DNA from: an uncultured Flavobacterium sp.
Lineage (GTDB): Bacteria; Bacteroidota; Bacteroidia; Flavobacteriales; Flavobacteriaceae
Assembly: GCF_946482535.1 (NCBI RefSeq)
Contig: NZ_CAMLRU010000010.1
Span: 1 to 29,933, forward strand
Direction: 5' to 3'
Length of the DNA: 29,933 nucleotides
This document shows positions 6,178 to 15,571 of the stretch, one piece after another. The notes under the pieces were generated by a model. It had not been told where the DNA came from. It did not search any database and saw nothing but the letters and a program-made list of their open reading frames with translations. The translations under genes and the position numbers were made by a program. How positions within the stretch are numbered: the first letter of the stretch is position 1; each line of letters opens with the position of its first letter.

Positions 6178-8568
6178 ATGAAAAACAACCAACCATCACT
6201 TTTAAGCTTTTTGTTTGTCGTGGCAGTTATTTCGGGTGTGTTTTATTTTATGATGCCCCAAAATTACGATCAAACCGAAGCGCCACTTTCAGAATTTTCT
6301 ACCCTAAGAGCTTTACAAACCGTTAAAACCTTATCCGCTAAACCGCATTATGTTGGCTCCAAAAACCATGAAGTAGTTGCCCAATATTTGGTAAAAGAAT
6401 TGCAAAATTTAGGCTTACAAACTTCTGTTCAGGAAGGTTTTGCGATGACGGAAAAAGGAACTTTGGTAAAGTCGAAAAATATTTTGGCCAAGATAAAAGG
6501 CAGTGCTAATTCTAAAGCACTTTTGTTGCTTTCCCATTACGACAGTGCTCCGCATTCTTTTTCGTATGGCGCTAGTGATGATGCTTCGGGCGTGGCGACC
6601 ATTTTGGAAAGTGTTCGCGCTTTTTTGCACAATAAAACAACCCATAAAAACGACATTATTATTTTATTCAGCGATGCGGAAGAATTAGGACTGAATGGCG
6701 CTGCACTTTTTGTAACCCAACACCAATGGGCTAAAGAAGTTGGTTTGGTATTGAATTTTGAAGCCCGAGGCAGTTCGGGACCAAGTTATATGCTGATGGA
6801 AACCAACGATGGCAACGCCAAAATGGTAGAGGCTTTTAGCAATGGCGGTTCGCAATATCCGGTTTCCAATTCGCTGATGTACAGCATTTATAAAATGTTG
6901 CCCAATGACACTGACTTAACGGTTTTTAGAGAAGAAGGAAAGATACAGGGTTTTAATTTTGCTTTTATAGACGGGCATTATGATTACCACACAGCGCAAG
7001 ATAAGTTTGAGCATTTAGACCCAAAAACTTTGGCGCATCAAGGCACTTATTTGTATCCGTTACTGAATCATTTTGCGAATGCCGATTTGAAAAACCTCAA
7101 CGCTACTGATGACAAAGTGTATTTTAGTATTCCTTTCGGGTTTTTGAGTTATCCGTTCAGCTGGATTTTACCTATGGTCATAATCGGGTTTGCTTTAGTG
7201 CTGTTGTTTATGTTTATCGGCATGGGCAAACACGTTTTGAGGATAGATGAAATCATCAAAGGATTTATTCCGTTATTAGGTTCGCTTTTTACGGCCGGTT
7301 TGCTGACTTATGTCGGTTGGAAATTATTCCTCAATTTTTATCCCGAATACCAAGACATTCTTCAAGGATTTACTTATAACGGTCACGATTATATTTATGC
7401 TTTTGTGAGTTTGGCTTTGGCTGTTTGCTTTTTATTTTACCAAAACAACGGCAAACGCAATCCCGAAATGAACCAAATGATGGCGCCATTATTGGTTTGG
7501 TTACTGCTGAATATCGGCATTGCGTTAAAATTACCCGGAGCCGGCTTCCTGATGATTCCGGTGCTTTCGAGTACCTTGATGTTGGGTGTTTTTGTATTGA
7601 CCCAAAAGTCTAATTGGTTTATCAATTGTTTGTTGGCCATTCCGACTTTAATCATCATTGTTCCTTTTATCCAAATGTTCCCGGTTGGTTTAGGACTTAA
7701 AATTCTTTTCGGCAGCGCAATTTTAACGGTGTTAACTTTTACTTTGTTGTTGCCTATTTTTGGTTCTTTTTCACAAAAAAGACTATGGTCACTCGCTTTC
7801 TTTTTATTGTCAATCGGATTATTTATCAAAGCGCATCAAAGTTCGGGCTATACTTATGGCAAAGCCAAACCCAACAGTTTGGTGTATATTTTAGAAGCCG
7901 ATCAAAACACCGCAAATTGGGCTACGTATGATGTCAATTTAGACGAATGGACCAAAGGGTATTTAGGAGACAATCCGAAAAGTGGTGCAGCGTTAAACAT
8001 TAATAAATTGTACAGCAAATACGGTTCAGAATTTACCTTTATGGCTTCGGCACCTGTTAAAAACATCGCCAAACCTACTATCGAATTTTTACGCGATACG
8101 GTAAAAGGAACCCAACATTGGTATCACATCAAAATCACGCCGAATCGAAAAGTAAATCGTTATGACATCTTTAATAACCAAGATATTCCTATCCGTAATT
8201 TCAAGGCCAATGGGGTAAAATCGATTGCTTTTAATAGCAACATTTCGAGTAAGTCCAATGGTAAACTATTGACTTATTATGTAGTAGATAATACACCATT
8301 GGAACTGGAATTTTCCATTCCTGCAAATCAAAAACTAGATTTGAATTTGGTGGAAAGTTCGTTTGATTTAATGACCAATCCGTTGTTTTCAATTACCAAA
8401 AGAAAAGCCTGGATGATTCCAACGCCTTTTGTGTTGAATGATGCGGTGATTATCCGCCAGAAAATAAAAGCTTCGGTTGTTTTGGAAAACACCCGCAATC
8501 CTAATTCGAATGGTTTAGTCAGTCAAAGAGATAGTTTGACGGTAGCTGTTGATAGTTTGCGCCGATGA
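6178..8568 (+). CDS. Membrane-bound M28-family metallopeptidase
   Basis: A 796-residue aminopeptidase-type zinc enzyme. Residues 8-25 are a single N-terminal membrane anchor. The M28 domain (about 40-300) shows the expected metal/catalytic residues: HYD (H120, D122), SDDASG (D134/D135), the SDAEELG motif (E168, E169), E195 in NFEARG and H271 in DYHTAQD. From about 320 to 560 there are some eight hydrophobic segments, followed by a soluble C-terminal domain of about 230 residues. This peptidase-plus-polytopic-membrane layout resembles eukaryotic vacuolar/ER M28 proteases (ERMP1/Fxna-like), and the catalytic domain probably faces the periplasm. Substrates unknown. Its stop overlaps the start of the next gene by four bases (ATGA), so the two are translationally coupled. 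Confidence 0.93.
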   Translation: MKNNQPSLLSFLFVVAVISGVFYFMMPQNYDQTEAPLSEFSTLRALQTVKTLSAKPHYVGSKNHEVVAQYLVKELQNLGLQTSVQEGFAMTEKGTLVKSKNILAKIKGSANSKALLLLSHYDSAPHSFSYGASDDASGVATILESVRAFLHNKTTHKNDIIILFSDAEELGLNGAALFVTQHQWAKEVGLVLNFEARGSSGPSYMLMETNDGNAKMVEAFSNGGSQYPVSNSLMYSIYKMLPNDTDLTVFREEGKIQGFNFAFIDGHYDYHTAQDKFEHLDPKTLAHQGTYLYPLLNHFANADLKNLNATDDKVYFSIPFGFLSYPFSWILPMVIIGFALVLLFMFIGMGKHVLRIDEIIKGFIPLLGSLFTAGLLTYVGWKLFLNFYPEYQDILQGFTYNGHDYIYAFVSLALAVCFLFYQNNGKRNPEMNQMMAPLLVWLLLNIGIALKLPGAGFLMIPVLSSTLMLGVFVLTQKSNWFINCLLAIPTLIIIVPFIQMFPVGLGLKILFGSAILTVLTFTLLLPIFGSFSQKRLWSLAFFLLSIGLFIKAHQSSGYTYGKAKPNSLVYILEADQNTANWATYDVNLDEWTKGYLGDNPKSGAALNINKLYSKYGSEFTFMASAPVKNIAKPTIEFLRDTVKGTQHWYHIKITPNRKVNRYDIFNNQDIPIRNFKANGVKSIAFNSNISSKSNGKLLTYYVVDNTPLELEFSIPANQKLDLNLVESSFDLMTNPLFSITKRKAWMIPTPFVLNDAVIIRQKIKASVVLENTRNPNSNGLVSQRDSLTVAVDSLRR

Positions 8569-9368
8569 AAAATATCAGCATTTTAGGTTGTGGTTGGTTG
8601 GGATTGCCTTTGGCAAAATCATTAATCGCCAAAGGATTTTCGGTGAAAGGTTCGACCACTTCTTCGGAAAAAATTTCACTGTTGCAAAAAGCCGGCATTG
8701 AGGCTTTCCAAATCGCTTTATCGGAGCAAAGTATAAACGGAGATATAGCATCTTTTTTATCCGATTCGGAAGTTTTAATTATCGATATTCCGCCCAAATT
8801 AAGAGGAAATTCAGGCGAAAATTTTGTGGCCAAAATGCAGCATCTCATTCCGTTTATTCAAAAAGCCGGTGTTCAAAAAATAATTTTTGTGAGTTCGACC
8901 TCGGTTTATGCCGATGACAATTCTGTGATTTCGGAAGCAACCCAACCTCAACCCGATAGTGAGAGTGGCAAACAACTGTTAGAAACTGAATCGCTTTTGC
9001 TAAACAATCCAAACTTTAAAACCACGGTCATTCGTTTTGGCGGATTGATAGGCGAAGACCGACATCCGATACATTTTTTGGCCGGAAGGCAACACTTGGA
9101 AAATCCCAATGGTCCGATTAACTTGATTCATCAAACCGATTGCCTTGCAATCATTGAACAAATTATTGCACAAGATTGTTTTGGCGAAACTTTCAATTCC
9201 GTAACGCCATTTCACCCGACTAGAAAAGACTATTATACGCAAAAAGCTATCGCTTTAGGTTTGTCTTTGCCTGAATTTGATGACGCTAAATCTTCTGTTG
9301 GGAAAACTATTTTAAGTGATAAAATTACTGCGCTTTTGGGTTACGAATTCCAAAATAAAACCTTGTGA
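8565..9368 (+). CDS. NAD(P)-binding atypical SDR (YeeZ-like)
   Basis: A 267-residue Rossmann-fold protein. The dinucleotide-binding loop is ILGCGWLGLPLA near the N-terminus. KIIFVSSTSVYAD is the SDR strand with the conserved Ser, and TTVIRFGGLIGEDRHP is typical of the YeeZ branch of extended/atypical SDRs. Where classical SDRs carry the catalytic YxxxK, the sequence reads SESGK, so the tyrosine is missing; as in other YeeZ-like proteins, ordinary dehydrogenase activity is doubtful. The ATG lies in an ATGA overlap with the M28 peptidase gene. Function unknown; fold secure. Confidence 0.87.
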   Translation: MKNISILGCGWLGLPLAKSLIAKGFSVKGSTTSSEKISLLQKAGIEAFQIALSEQSINGDIASFLSDSEVLIIDIPPKLRGNSGENFVAKMQHLIPFIQKAGVQKIIFVSSTSVYADDNSVISEATQPQPDSESGKQLLETESLLLNNPNFKTTVIRFGGLIGEDRHPIHFLAGRQHLENPNGPINLIHQTDCLAIIEQIIAQDCFGETFNSVTPFHPTRKDYYTQKAIALGLSLPEFDDAKSSVGKTILSDKITALLGYEFQNKTL

Positions 9369-9377
9369 AAAAATCCA

Positions 9378-9410
9378 AAAAAACCCCAAGAGCTTAGCTT
9401 GAGGTTTTTG
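9378..9410. terminator. Bidirectional intrinsic terminator
   Basis: AAAAACCCCAAG (9379-9390) pairs with CTTGAGGTTTTT (9398-9409) with one C-A mismatch and a 7-base loop, flanked by A- and T-runs. It lies between the convergent SDR and M13 peptidase genes. Confidence 0.85.
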
Positions 9411-9417
9411 ATTTAGA

Positions 9418-11466
9418 TTACCAAATTTTTACTCTTTTATCCGGTTCCAAATACATGCCGTCTCCGGGTTTAATATCGAAAGCATTGTGGAAGGTTTCCA
9501 AATTTAATAACGGAACGTAAGCTCTGTACATTCCCGGTGTATGCGGATCGGTTTTTACTTGGTTTTTAATCGCTTCATCGCGCATTTTACTTCTCCAAAT
9601 AGTGGCCCAAGAAATAAACAAGCGTTGCTCCGGTGTATAACCGTCAATTAGGCCCGGATTGCCGTGGTCTTTTAAATACAATTGCAAACCGTCGTAAGCG
9701 GCATTGATCCCGCCCAAATCACCAATGTTTTCTCCTAAAGTAAATTTACCATCTACTTTGATTCCCGGCAATGGTTCTAAGGCTGAATACTGATTGGCTA
9801 AATCAGTTCCCAAAGCTGTAAACTGTTTCAAATCTTCATCTGTCCACCAATTCACCAAATTACCTTCGGCATTGTATCTTGAACCCGAATCGTCAAAACC
9901 ATGTGAAATTTCATGACCGATTACGGCACCAATACCACCATAGTTAACCGCTTCATCGGCTTTGTAATCGTAAAAAGGCGGTTGTAAAATACCTGCCGGA
10001 AAAACAATCTCGTTGTTAGAAGGATTGTAATAAGCATTAACCGTTTGTGGTGACATGCTCCATTCTGCTTTGTCTACCGGTTTGCCTAATTTATCGATAT
10101 TTCTTTTGAAATTCCAATTGGAAATGCTCATGGCATTGTCAAAATAGGTTCCGCCTTCTGCAGGACTTTTAATAGTCAAGGCCGAATAATCTTTCCATTT
10201 GTCTGGATAACCGATTTTGATGGTCATGCTATATAACTTTTCAATTGCTTTGGCTTTGGTATCTGCAGACATCCAGGCTAAGTTGTTGATGCGCTTTTCG
10301 TATGCCGCAATCACATACTTAATCATCTCTGTTGCTTTTTGTTTGGCTTCCTCAGGGAACATTTTCTCTACATACAATTTTCCTAAAGCCTCTCCGGTGG
10401 CACCATTTACTACTTGAAGCGCTCTTTCATTTAAAGGTCTTTGTTTAATAGCACCGCTCAAGGTTTTGCTGTAAAATTCCCAATTGGCTTTTTCAATCGT
10501 GGTTGATAATTTATTGGCAGCATCGTTCAACAATGTCCAACGCATGTAAGCTTTCCAATCTTCGACTTTGTTTTGCGTAAAAATCCCTTGTAGTGCTTCC
10601 ATGTATCTTGGTTGGGATACAATTACCGAATCTACTTTCGGCAATCCAATTCCGGCGATGTAACCCTCCCAATTGATGGCCGGTGTCAACTTTTGTAAAT
10701 CGGCAACAGTCATCGGATTGTAGGTTTTTCTGCGGTCTCTTCTTTCTACTCGGTCTAATCTGGGTTTTGACATGTCAATTTCAAGTGCCAATATTTTTTG
10801 GGCGTTTTCTTTGGCAGTTTCCGGTTTTTCTCCCAAGAAAGCCAACATACGAGCGACATGACCTACATATTTTTCTCTTTTTTCTTTAGAGTCTTTATCA
10901 TCGGAAACATAATAATCTCTGTCGGGCAATCCTAAAGAACCCGGGCCAACATTCACCACATTTCTGTTGCTGTTTTTAGCATCGGTTCCGACGCCTACGC
11001 CAAAAAAGCCTATACCACCTTTCGACGACATTTCAATCATTAATTTTTGCAAATCGGCTACCGTTTTTACTTTGTTTATTTTCTCCAAATAAGGCTTCAA
11101 CGGCGCAATACCTGCTTTGTCTCGGGCCACGGTATCCATAATCGTCTTGTAAAGATTGATGGCTTTCCCTTGGTCTGTATTAGATTTATAAGCCGGATTT
11201 TTAGATGCCTCGTTAAGAATGGCCAAAGCATCGGTATCGGTTTTTTGACGCAATTCATCAAAGCTTCCCCAACGGGTTCTATCGGCCGGAATGTCGGTAT
11301 TTTTTACCCAAGTTCCATTCACAAAATTGAAGAAATTATCATTCGGTCGAACCGTCTTGTCCATCAATGACAGGTCGATTCCGGGCTTTTTTTGGGCCTG
11401 AACTTGAAAGGCACCGAGGAATAAAAAGACCGTCAAACAAGCGCTTGAAAGGGTATTCATTTTCAT
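9418..11466 (-). CDS. Secreted M13-family (neprilysin/PepO) metallopeptidase
   Basis: A 682-residue zinc endopeptidase exported by a signal peptide (residues 1-24, ending FQVQAQ). The catalytic motif is GHEISHGFDD (H518, E519, H522) and the third zinc ligand is E579 in GENIGDLGG, the ENxxD motif, at the spacing usual in M13. The C-terminus ends with the family block (FHNAFDIKPGDGMYLEP then KVW-like KIW). Length matches bacterial PepO (about 630-690). No cysteine follows the signal peptide, so it is not a lipoprotein and is probably a soluble periplasmic peptide-degrading enzyme. Two adjacent ATG codons occur (MKM); the first was kept. Transcribed alone. Confidence 0.96.
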   Translation of the reverse strand: MKMNTLSSACLTVFLFLGAFQVQAQKKPGIDLSLMDKTVRPNDNFFNFVNGTWVKNTDIPADRTRWGSFDELRQKTDTDALAILNEASKNPAYKSNTDQGKAINLYKTIMDTVARDKAGIAPLKPYLEKINKVKTVADLQKLMIEMSSKGGIGFFGVGVGTDAKNSNRNVVNVGPGSLGLPDRDYYVSDDKDSKEKREKYVGHVARMLAFLGEKPETAKENAQKILALEIDMSKPRLDRVERRDRRKTYNPMTVADLQKLTPAINWEGYIAGIGLPKVDSVIVSQPRYMEALQGIFTQNKVEDWKAYMRWTLLNDAANKLSTTIEKANWEFYSKTLSGAIKQRPLNERALQVVNGATGEALGKLYVEKMFPEEAKQKATEMIKYVIAAYEKRINNLAWMSADTKAKAIEKLYSMTIKIGYPDKWKDYSALTIKSPAEGGTYFDNAMSISNWNFKRNIDKLGKPVDKAEWSMSPQTVNAYYNPSNNEIVFPAGILQPPFYDYKADEAVNYGGIGAVIGHEISHGFDDSGSRYNAEGNLVNWWTDEDLKQFTALGTDLANQYSALEPLPGIKVDGKFTLGENIGDLGGINAAYDGLQLYLKDHGNPGLIDGYTPEQRLFISWATIWRSKMRDEAIKNQVKTDPHTPGMYRAYVPLLNLETFHNAFDIKPGDGMYLEPDKRVKIW

Positions 11467-11490
11467 AGCTATACGTTTTAGTTAGTTTAA

Positions 11491-11498
11491 CAAATTTA
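11491..11498 (-). promoter_or_regulatory. -7 box for the M13 peptidase gene
   Basis: CAAATTTA on the plus strand reads TAAATTTG on the minus strand, an exact TAnnTTTG box, 25 bases before the peptidase ATG. No -33 TTTG is seen at the normal distance. Confidence 0.45.
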
Positions 11499-11585
11499 TT
11501 TATAATAGTGGTTTAGACTTAATTTTTAACAAAAATATAAGTCTTGATTGACCTCAGAAAGTTACAAAGGTTGGGTTTGCTTTTG

Positions 11586-11593
11586 TACTTTTG
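11586..11593 (+). promoter_or_regulatory. -7 box for the SCO gene; decides its start
   Basis: TACTTTTG is an exact TAnnTTTG match ending 14 bases before ATG 11608. Since it lies downstream of the alternative TTG at 11548, a transcript from here could only use the ATG. No clear -33 partner. Confidence 0.5.
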
Positions 11594-11607
11594 GAAAAAA
11601 TTTCAAC

Positions 11608-12282
11608 ATGTTGGTTTTCCTCAAAAAATACAGAATCTTTATTGGCACTTTCCTCCTTTTTTCAATTGTGACCGTCTCGCTGTTTTACAATGTTTTAAAA
11701 CCGGGAAAGACACTACCGATCTACAATCCGGCCGATGTCAATCCGGAATTGGTGGACAGCACGGTGCAATATATTGAAAAATACCATACCATAGCCGACT
11801 TTTCCTTTACGAATCAAAACGGAAAGACCATTACCCAAAAAGATTATGAAGGCAAAATTTATGTGGCCGATTTTTTCTTTACCTCTTGTGGTTCTATTTG
11901 TCCGGTGATGAGTAAAAATATGATTGAGGTTCAAAAAGCATTTGCAGATAATCCCAAAGTAATGATACTGTCTCATACGGTTACTCCCGAAATTGACAGC
12001 GTTCCGGTACTGAAAAAATATGCCCTAAAGGAAGGCGTGATAGATTCGAAATGGAATTTGGTTACCGGTGATAAAAAAGATATTTACAGCATGGCTCGAA
12101 AATCGTATTTGGCCGTAAAATTAGGCAAGCCGGAAGAGCTTTATGACATGGTACACACTGAAAATTTTGTTTTGGTAGATGCCGATAAACATGTCCGCGG
12201 TTTTTATGACGGTACCAAAAAGGAAGAAGTCCAAAAACTCATTGAAGACATTAAGTGGCTCTTAACAGAAGATAAAAATTAG
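11608..12282 (+). CDS. SCO1/SenC/PrrC-family copper chaperone
   Basis: A 224-residue thioredoxin-fold protein anchored by one N-terminal membrane segment (about residues 10-28) and facing the periplasm. The copper-binding CxxxC is in FFFTSCGSICP (C94, C98). The third ligand, a histidine, is H183 in DMVHTENFVLVD, at the expected C-terminal position. The family delivers copper to the CuA centre of cytochrome c oxidase or acts as a thiol reductase for it. The frame is open back to TTG 11548, but ATG 11608 places the membrane anchor at the N-terminus as usual and follows a -7 box. It precedes feoAB by 74 bases, opening the metal block of this window. Confidence 0.93.
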   Translation: MLVFLKKYRIFIGTFLLFSIVTVSLFYNVLKPGKTLPIYNPADVNPELVDSTVQYIEKYHTIADFSFTNQNGKTITQKDYEGKIYVADFFFTSCGSICPVMSKNMIEVQKAFADNPKVMILSHTVTPEIDSVPVLKKYALKEGVIDSKWNLVTGDKKDIYSMARKSYLAVKLGKPEELYDMVHTENFVLVDADKHVRGFYDGTKKEEVQKLIEDIKWLLTEDKN

Positions 12283-12300
12283 TTAAACTGACAATTATCA

Positions 12301-12330
12301 TTCGATTTTCTTTTTTTATCCCTACTTTTG
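12301..12330 (+). promoter_or_regulatory. Probable promoter of feoAB
   Basis: TTCG (12301-12304; 3 of 4 to TTTG), 18 bases, then TACTTTTG (12323-12330; exact TAnnTTTG). Start would fall near 12337, about 20 bases before the feoA start. Any iron control (Fur or DtxR site) cannot be recognised by eye. Confidence 0.55.
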
Positions 12331-12356
12331 TAATCTTAATTCAATCTAAATAAGCA

Positions 12357-12593
12357 TTGAAAACTACCGTTGATTTATTAAAAATTGGAGACAAAGCCGT
12401 CATCACTTATGTTGACTTGGATAAAATTCCGCTCAAACTTTTAGAAATGGGTTGTTTGCCTAACAATGATTTAGAGATTGTTCAGATTGCACCGCTTGGT
12501 GACCCTATTTATTTGAATGTAAACAATGGTTCTCATTTGGCCATCCGAAAAGAAACGGCGCATGAGATTGAAGTTGAAATCCGCGAGCAATAG
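12357..12593 (+). CDS. feoA: Ferrous iron transport accessory protein FeoA
   Basis: A 78-residue SH3-like cytosolic protein (VDLLKIGDKAVITYVD, LLEMGCLPNNDLEIVQIAPLGDP, IRKETAHEIEVE), the standard FeoA layout. It interacts with FeoB and is needed for Fe(II) uptake. The start is TTG at 12357: an in-frame TAA lies two codons upstream (12351) and no ATG occurs until far inside the domain, so the rare start is forced by the sequence. FeoB follows after 6 bases. Confidence 0.93.
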   Translation: MKTTVDLLKIGDKAVITYVDLDKIPLKLLEMGCLPNNDLEIVQIAPLGDPIYLNVNNGSHLAIRKETAHEIEVEIREQ

Positions 12594-12599
12594 TCAACC

Positions 12600-14705
12600 A
12601 TGAGCATTCAAAACATCACCGTAGCGCTTATTGGAAACCCCAACACCGGAAAAACTTCGGTGTTCAATCAACTCACAGGACTGAATCAACAGGTGGGGAA
12701 TTATCCCGGTATCACCGTTGAAAAAAAACTCGGATTTTGTAAACTGCCCAACAATATCAAGGCCAATATTCTTGATTTACCCGGAACTTACAGCTTGAAT
12801 GCCAGTTCGATTGATGAAAATGTGGTTATCGAATTATTGCTTAACAAAAACGACAAACTTTTTCCCGATGTAGTGGTTGTGGTAACCGATGTGGAAAATT
12901 TAAAGCGAAACCTTTTGCTTTTCACCCAAATCAAAGACCTCGAAATTCCAACTCTTTTGGTCATCAACATGTCTGACCGAATGAAGGTAAAAGGCATTAC
13001 GCTTGACCTTCCTTATTTGGAAGAACAATTGAAAACCAAAATTGTTTTGGTCAGCACCCGAAAAGGAATTGGGATTGAGGAATTAAAAAATGCCATTGTT
13101 GACTATAAAAATATCTCGACCGAACCTTGTTTGAACGCATCGAGTATTGATGTCGAATACTTTGACAAACTCAGAAATGCGTTTCCGAATCAGTTGTTGT
13201 ACAAGCTTTGGTTGGTGATTACCCAAGATGTGAATTTTTTGAATTTGGAACGAAAGGAAATTCAAAGTTCATTCGCCAAATCGCATTCCGAATTGAAACG
13301 TTTGCAGCAAAAAGAGACCATCAAACGTTATCAGTTTATCAATGATACTCTGAAAATCGGACAGCAAATTGACACGGCAAATGCTTCTGATTTGCGGTCT
13401 AAATTAGATAGAGTTTTAACGCATAAGATTTTTGGTTATGCCATTTTCTTTGGGATTTTGTTGCTCATTTTCCAATCTATTTTTGATTGGTCAAGTGTTC
13501 CGATGGAATTTATTGACAGCACTTTTGCTAATTTGGCCAACTATGCTAAAACCCATTTGCCGGCAGGAGAATTTACCAATTTACTTAGCGAAGGCATTAT
13601 TCCCGGTATTGGTGGCATCGTGATTTTTATTCCTCAAATTGCCTTTTTATTTCTCTTTATTTCGATGTTGGAAGAAAGCGGTTATATGAGTCGTGTGGTT
13701 TTTTTAATGGACAAAATCATGCGCCGCTACGGACTATCCGGAAAAAGTGTGGTGCCCTTAATTTCAGGAACGGCTTGTGCTATCCCGGCGATTATGAGTG
13801 CCCGAAATATTGAAAACTGGAAAGAGCGTTTGATTACCATCTTGGTCACGCCTTTTATTACTTGTTCGGCTCGTTTACCGGTTTACGCCATCTTAATTTC
13901 TCTGATTATTTCCGAAAAAAGATTGCTGGGTATTTTTAGCTTGCAAGGTTTGACCTTGATGATATTGTACCTCTTGGGCTTTGGGATGGCTATTTTTTCT
14001 GCTTATCTTTTAAATAACTTTTTAAAACTAAAAACCAAATCCTATTTTGTGGTAGAAATGCCCAATTACAAATTGCCGCTGTTTAAAAATGTGGCCATTA
14101 ATGTGATTGAAAAAACCAAATCGTTTGTCTTTGGTGCCGGGAAAATCATTTTGGCGTTATCCGTTATCTTGTGGTTTTTGGGTTCACACGGTCCGAAAAA
14201 AGGATTTGACAATGCCGAGAGTTTGGTGATTAAAAAGGTAAAAACGGAAAACCGATTGGATGATTTAGAATACCTGAACGATCAAATCAGCGCTCACAAA
14301 TTAGAGAACTCATACATTGGTATCATGGGAAAATCTATCGAACCGATTATACAACCTTTGGGTTATGATTGGAAAATCGGAATTGCGGTGGTGAGCTCAT
14401 TTGCCGCTCGTGAAGTTTTTGTGGGAACTTTGGCCACGATTTACAGCGTAGGAAGCCATGGTGATGAAGAAACCACCATCAAAAACCGCATGAATGCTGA
14501 AGTGCATTCCGACGGAAGAAAAGTTTTCAATTTTGCTACGGGTGTTTCTCTACTGCTGTTTTATGCTTTCGCCATGCAATGCATCAGCACTTTGGCCATT
14601 GTAAAAAAGGAAACCAACAGTTGGAAATGGCCTTTGGTACAATTGGTTTTTATGAGCGGATTTGCTTATTTGACGGCCTTGATTGCCTACCAAGTTTTAA
14701 AATAA
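12600..14705 (+). CDS. feoB: Ferrous iron transporter FeoB
   Basis: A 701-residue inner-membrane Fe(II) permease with an N-terminal G domain. G1 is GNPNTGKT (12-19), G3 DLPG (59-62), and G4 reads NMSD (123-126), the variant usual in FeoB. A helical GDI-like linker precedes the membrane part (from about 275), which has the two conserved gate motifs SGTACAIPAIMSARN and FITCSARLPVY with their cysteines, and several further helices up to the C-terminus. It takes up Fe2+ under reducing conditions, with FeoA encoded just upstream. The 41-residue FeoB-associated protein is encoded at 15572, separated by one gene. Assignment is secure. Confidence 0.97.
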   Translation: MSIQNITVALIGNPNTGKTSVFNQLTGLNQQVGNYPGITVEKKLGFCKLPNNIKANILDLPGTYSLNASSIDENVVIELLLNKNDKLFPDVVVVVTDVENLKRNLLLFTQIKDLEIPTLLVINMSDRMKVKGITLDLPYLEEQLKTKIVLVSTRKGIGIEELKNAIVDYKNISTEPCLNASSIDVEYFDKLRNAFPNQLLYKLWLVITQDVNFLNLERKEIQSSFAKSHSELKRLQQKETIKRYQFINDTLKIGQQIDTANASDLRSKLDRVLTHKIFGYAIFFGILLLIFQSIFDWSSVPMEFIDSTFANLANYAKTHLPAGEFTNLLSEGIIPGIGGIVIFIPQIAFLFLFISMLEESGYMSRVVFLMDKIMRRYGLSGKSVVPLISGTACAIPAIMSARNIENWKERLITILVTPFITCSARLPVYAILISLIISEKRLLGIFSLQGLTLMILYLLGFGMAIFSAYLLNNFLKLKTKSYFVVEMPNYKLPLFKNVAINVIEKTKSFVFGAGKIILALSVILWFLGSHGPKKGFDNAESLVIKKVKTENRLDDLEYLNDQISAHKLENSYIGIMGKSIEPIIQPLGYDWKIGIAVVSSFAAREVFVGTLATIYSVGSHGDEETTIKNRMNAEVHSDGRKVFNFATGVSLLLFYAFAMQCISTLAIVKKETNSWKWPLVQLVFMSGFAYLTALIAYQVLK

Positions 14706-14747
14706 ATTTCGGTTTGATTTTTGTGGCTGTCGAAAAAACCTAACTCC

Positions 14748-15569
14748 ATGAAGAAAATCGTCTGTTTAAGCCTATTGCTGTTAAGTAGTTTCGTCGCCTT
14801 AAGCCAATCCAAAGTATCACAATCCAAAAGCGAATTAAATTCGAGTTCCGGTGGTTCGGGAAATTCAAGTTCGGGTAGTTCAAACCGTTCTGATGATGAC
14901 GATGACGAAGTTAGCATTTGGCTCGAAATCACTTGGGGTATTTTTAAGTATGGTTTCTTTGGCGACTATAAAAATGAAGACCATTTGCACAGCAACTTAA
15001 CAGACTATCCTTATTACAATAAAGAATCGGGCAACTATGAAAATTATGAAGTACAAGATGCCGAAAATTCTAAGAGGAATTTTAGGTTTGATTTGCAAAA
15101 CAACCTGCTTTACAGTAATAAAGACTTATACGCTAATCATTTAAAAGTAAAAATAAGACCGTTTCATTATTTTTATGTGCAGACTGATTTTAGGCAAATC
15201 CTCGAAAAAAACAAGGCAACGCAAGCCACCGACAAGCTTTCGCTGTTTAATTTTAATTTAGGATATGATAGGATTCGGTTAGAGAATTTTAATTTGGGCT
15301 GGACTATCGGTTCAACTTATGTCGGGAATGAAGTGAAAAAAGGAAGACTCTCTTTCGGTTTAAATGCCGAAGCTTTTATTGGCCACAACATTAGTTTATT
15401 GGCGGCAGCCAAATGGAGCTCTATCAATAGTCAACCGGTACATGTTTATGAATTGGAAGCCAAATACCATGTTAAGAGATGGTTCGCTTCACTGGGTTAC
15501 GAGCATTTAAAAATTGCTTCCCCAACCTATAATTTTATTTCGCTCGGAGGCGGAATTTATTTGAATTAA
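14748..15569 (+). CDS. Outer-membrane-type protein in the feo cluster, function unknown
   Basis: A 273-residue protein with signal peptide (1-19, ending VALSQ). Residues 20-48 are a Ser/Gly/Asn low-complexity linker, followed by an acidic run DDDDDE (49-54). From about 56 on there are alternating aromatic/polar strands with frequent terminal aromatics, as in small outer-membrane beta-barrels (KVKIRPFHYFYVQTDFRQIL, FALGY-like repeats, final ISLGGGIYLN). ATG 14748 was chosen because the signal peptide begins there; a TTG at 14721 would add nine polar residues in front. It lies between feoB and the FeoB-associated small protein, 42 bases after feoB and 2 bases before the next start, so a role in iron or metal traffic across the outer membrane is an inference from position only. 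Confidence 0.75.
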   Translation: MKKIVCLSLLLLSSFVALSQSKVSQSKSELNSSSGGSGNSSSGSSNRSDDDDDEVSIWLEITWGIFKYGFFGDYKNEDHLHSNLTDYPYYNKESGNYENYEVQDAENSKRNFRFDLQNNLLYSNKDLYANHLKVKIRPFHYFYVQTDFRQILEKNKATQATDKLSLFNFNLGYDRIRLENFNLGWTIGSTYVGNEVKKGRLSFGLNAEAFIGHNISLLAAAKWSSINSQPVHVYELEAKYHVKRWFASLGYEHLKIASPTYNFISLGGGIYLN

Positions 15570-15571
15570 TT

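Noticed and set aside
7437..7829. Minus-strand frame of 130 codons inside the M28 peptidase gene
   Set aside because: It mirrors hydrophobic helices of the real protein and shows no family resemblance or start signals.
11548..11607. TTG start for the SCO gene
   Set aside because: ATG 11608 puts the membrane anchor at the N-terminus and lies downstream of an exact TAnnTTTG box; the TTG would lie upstream of it.
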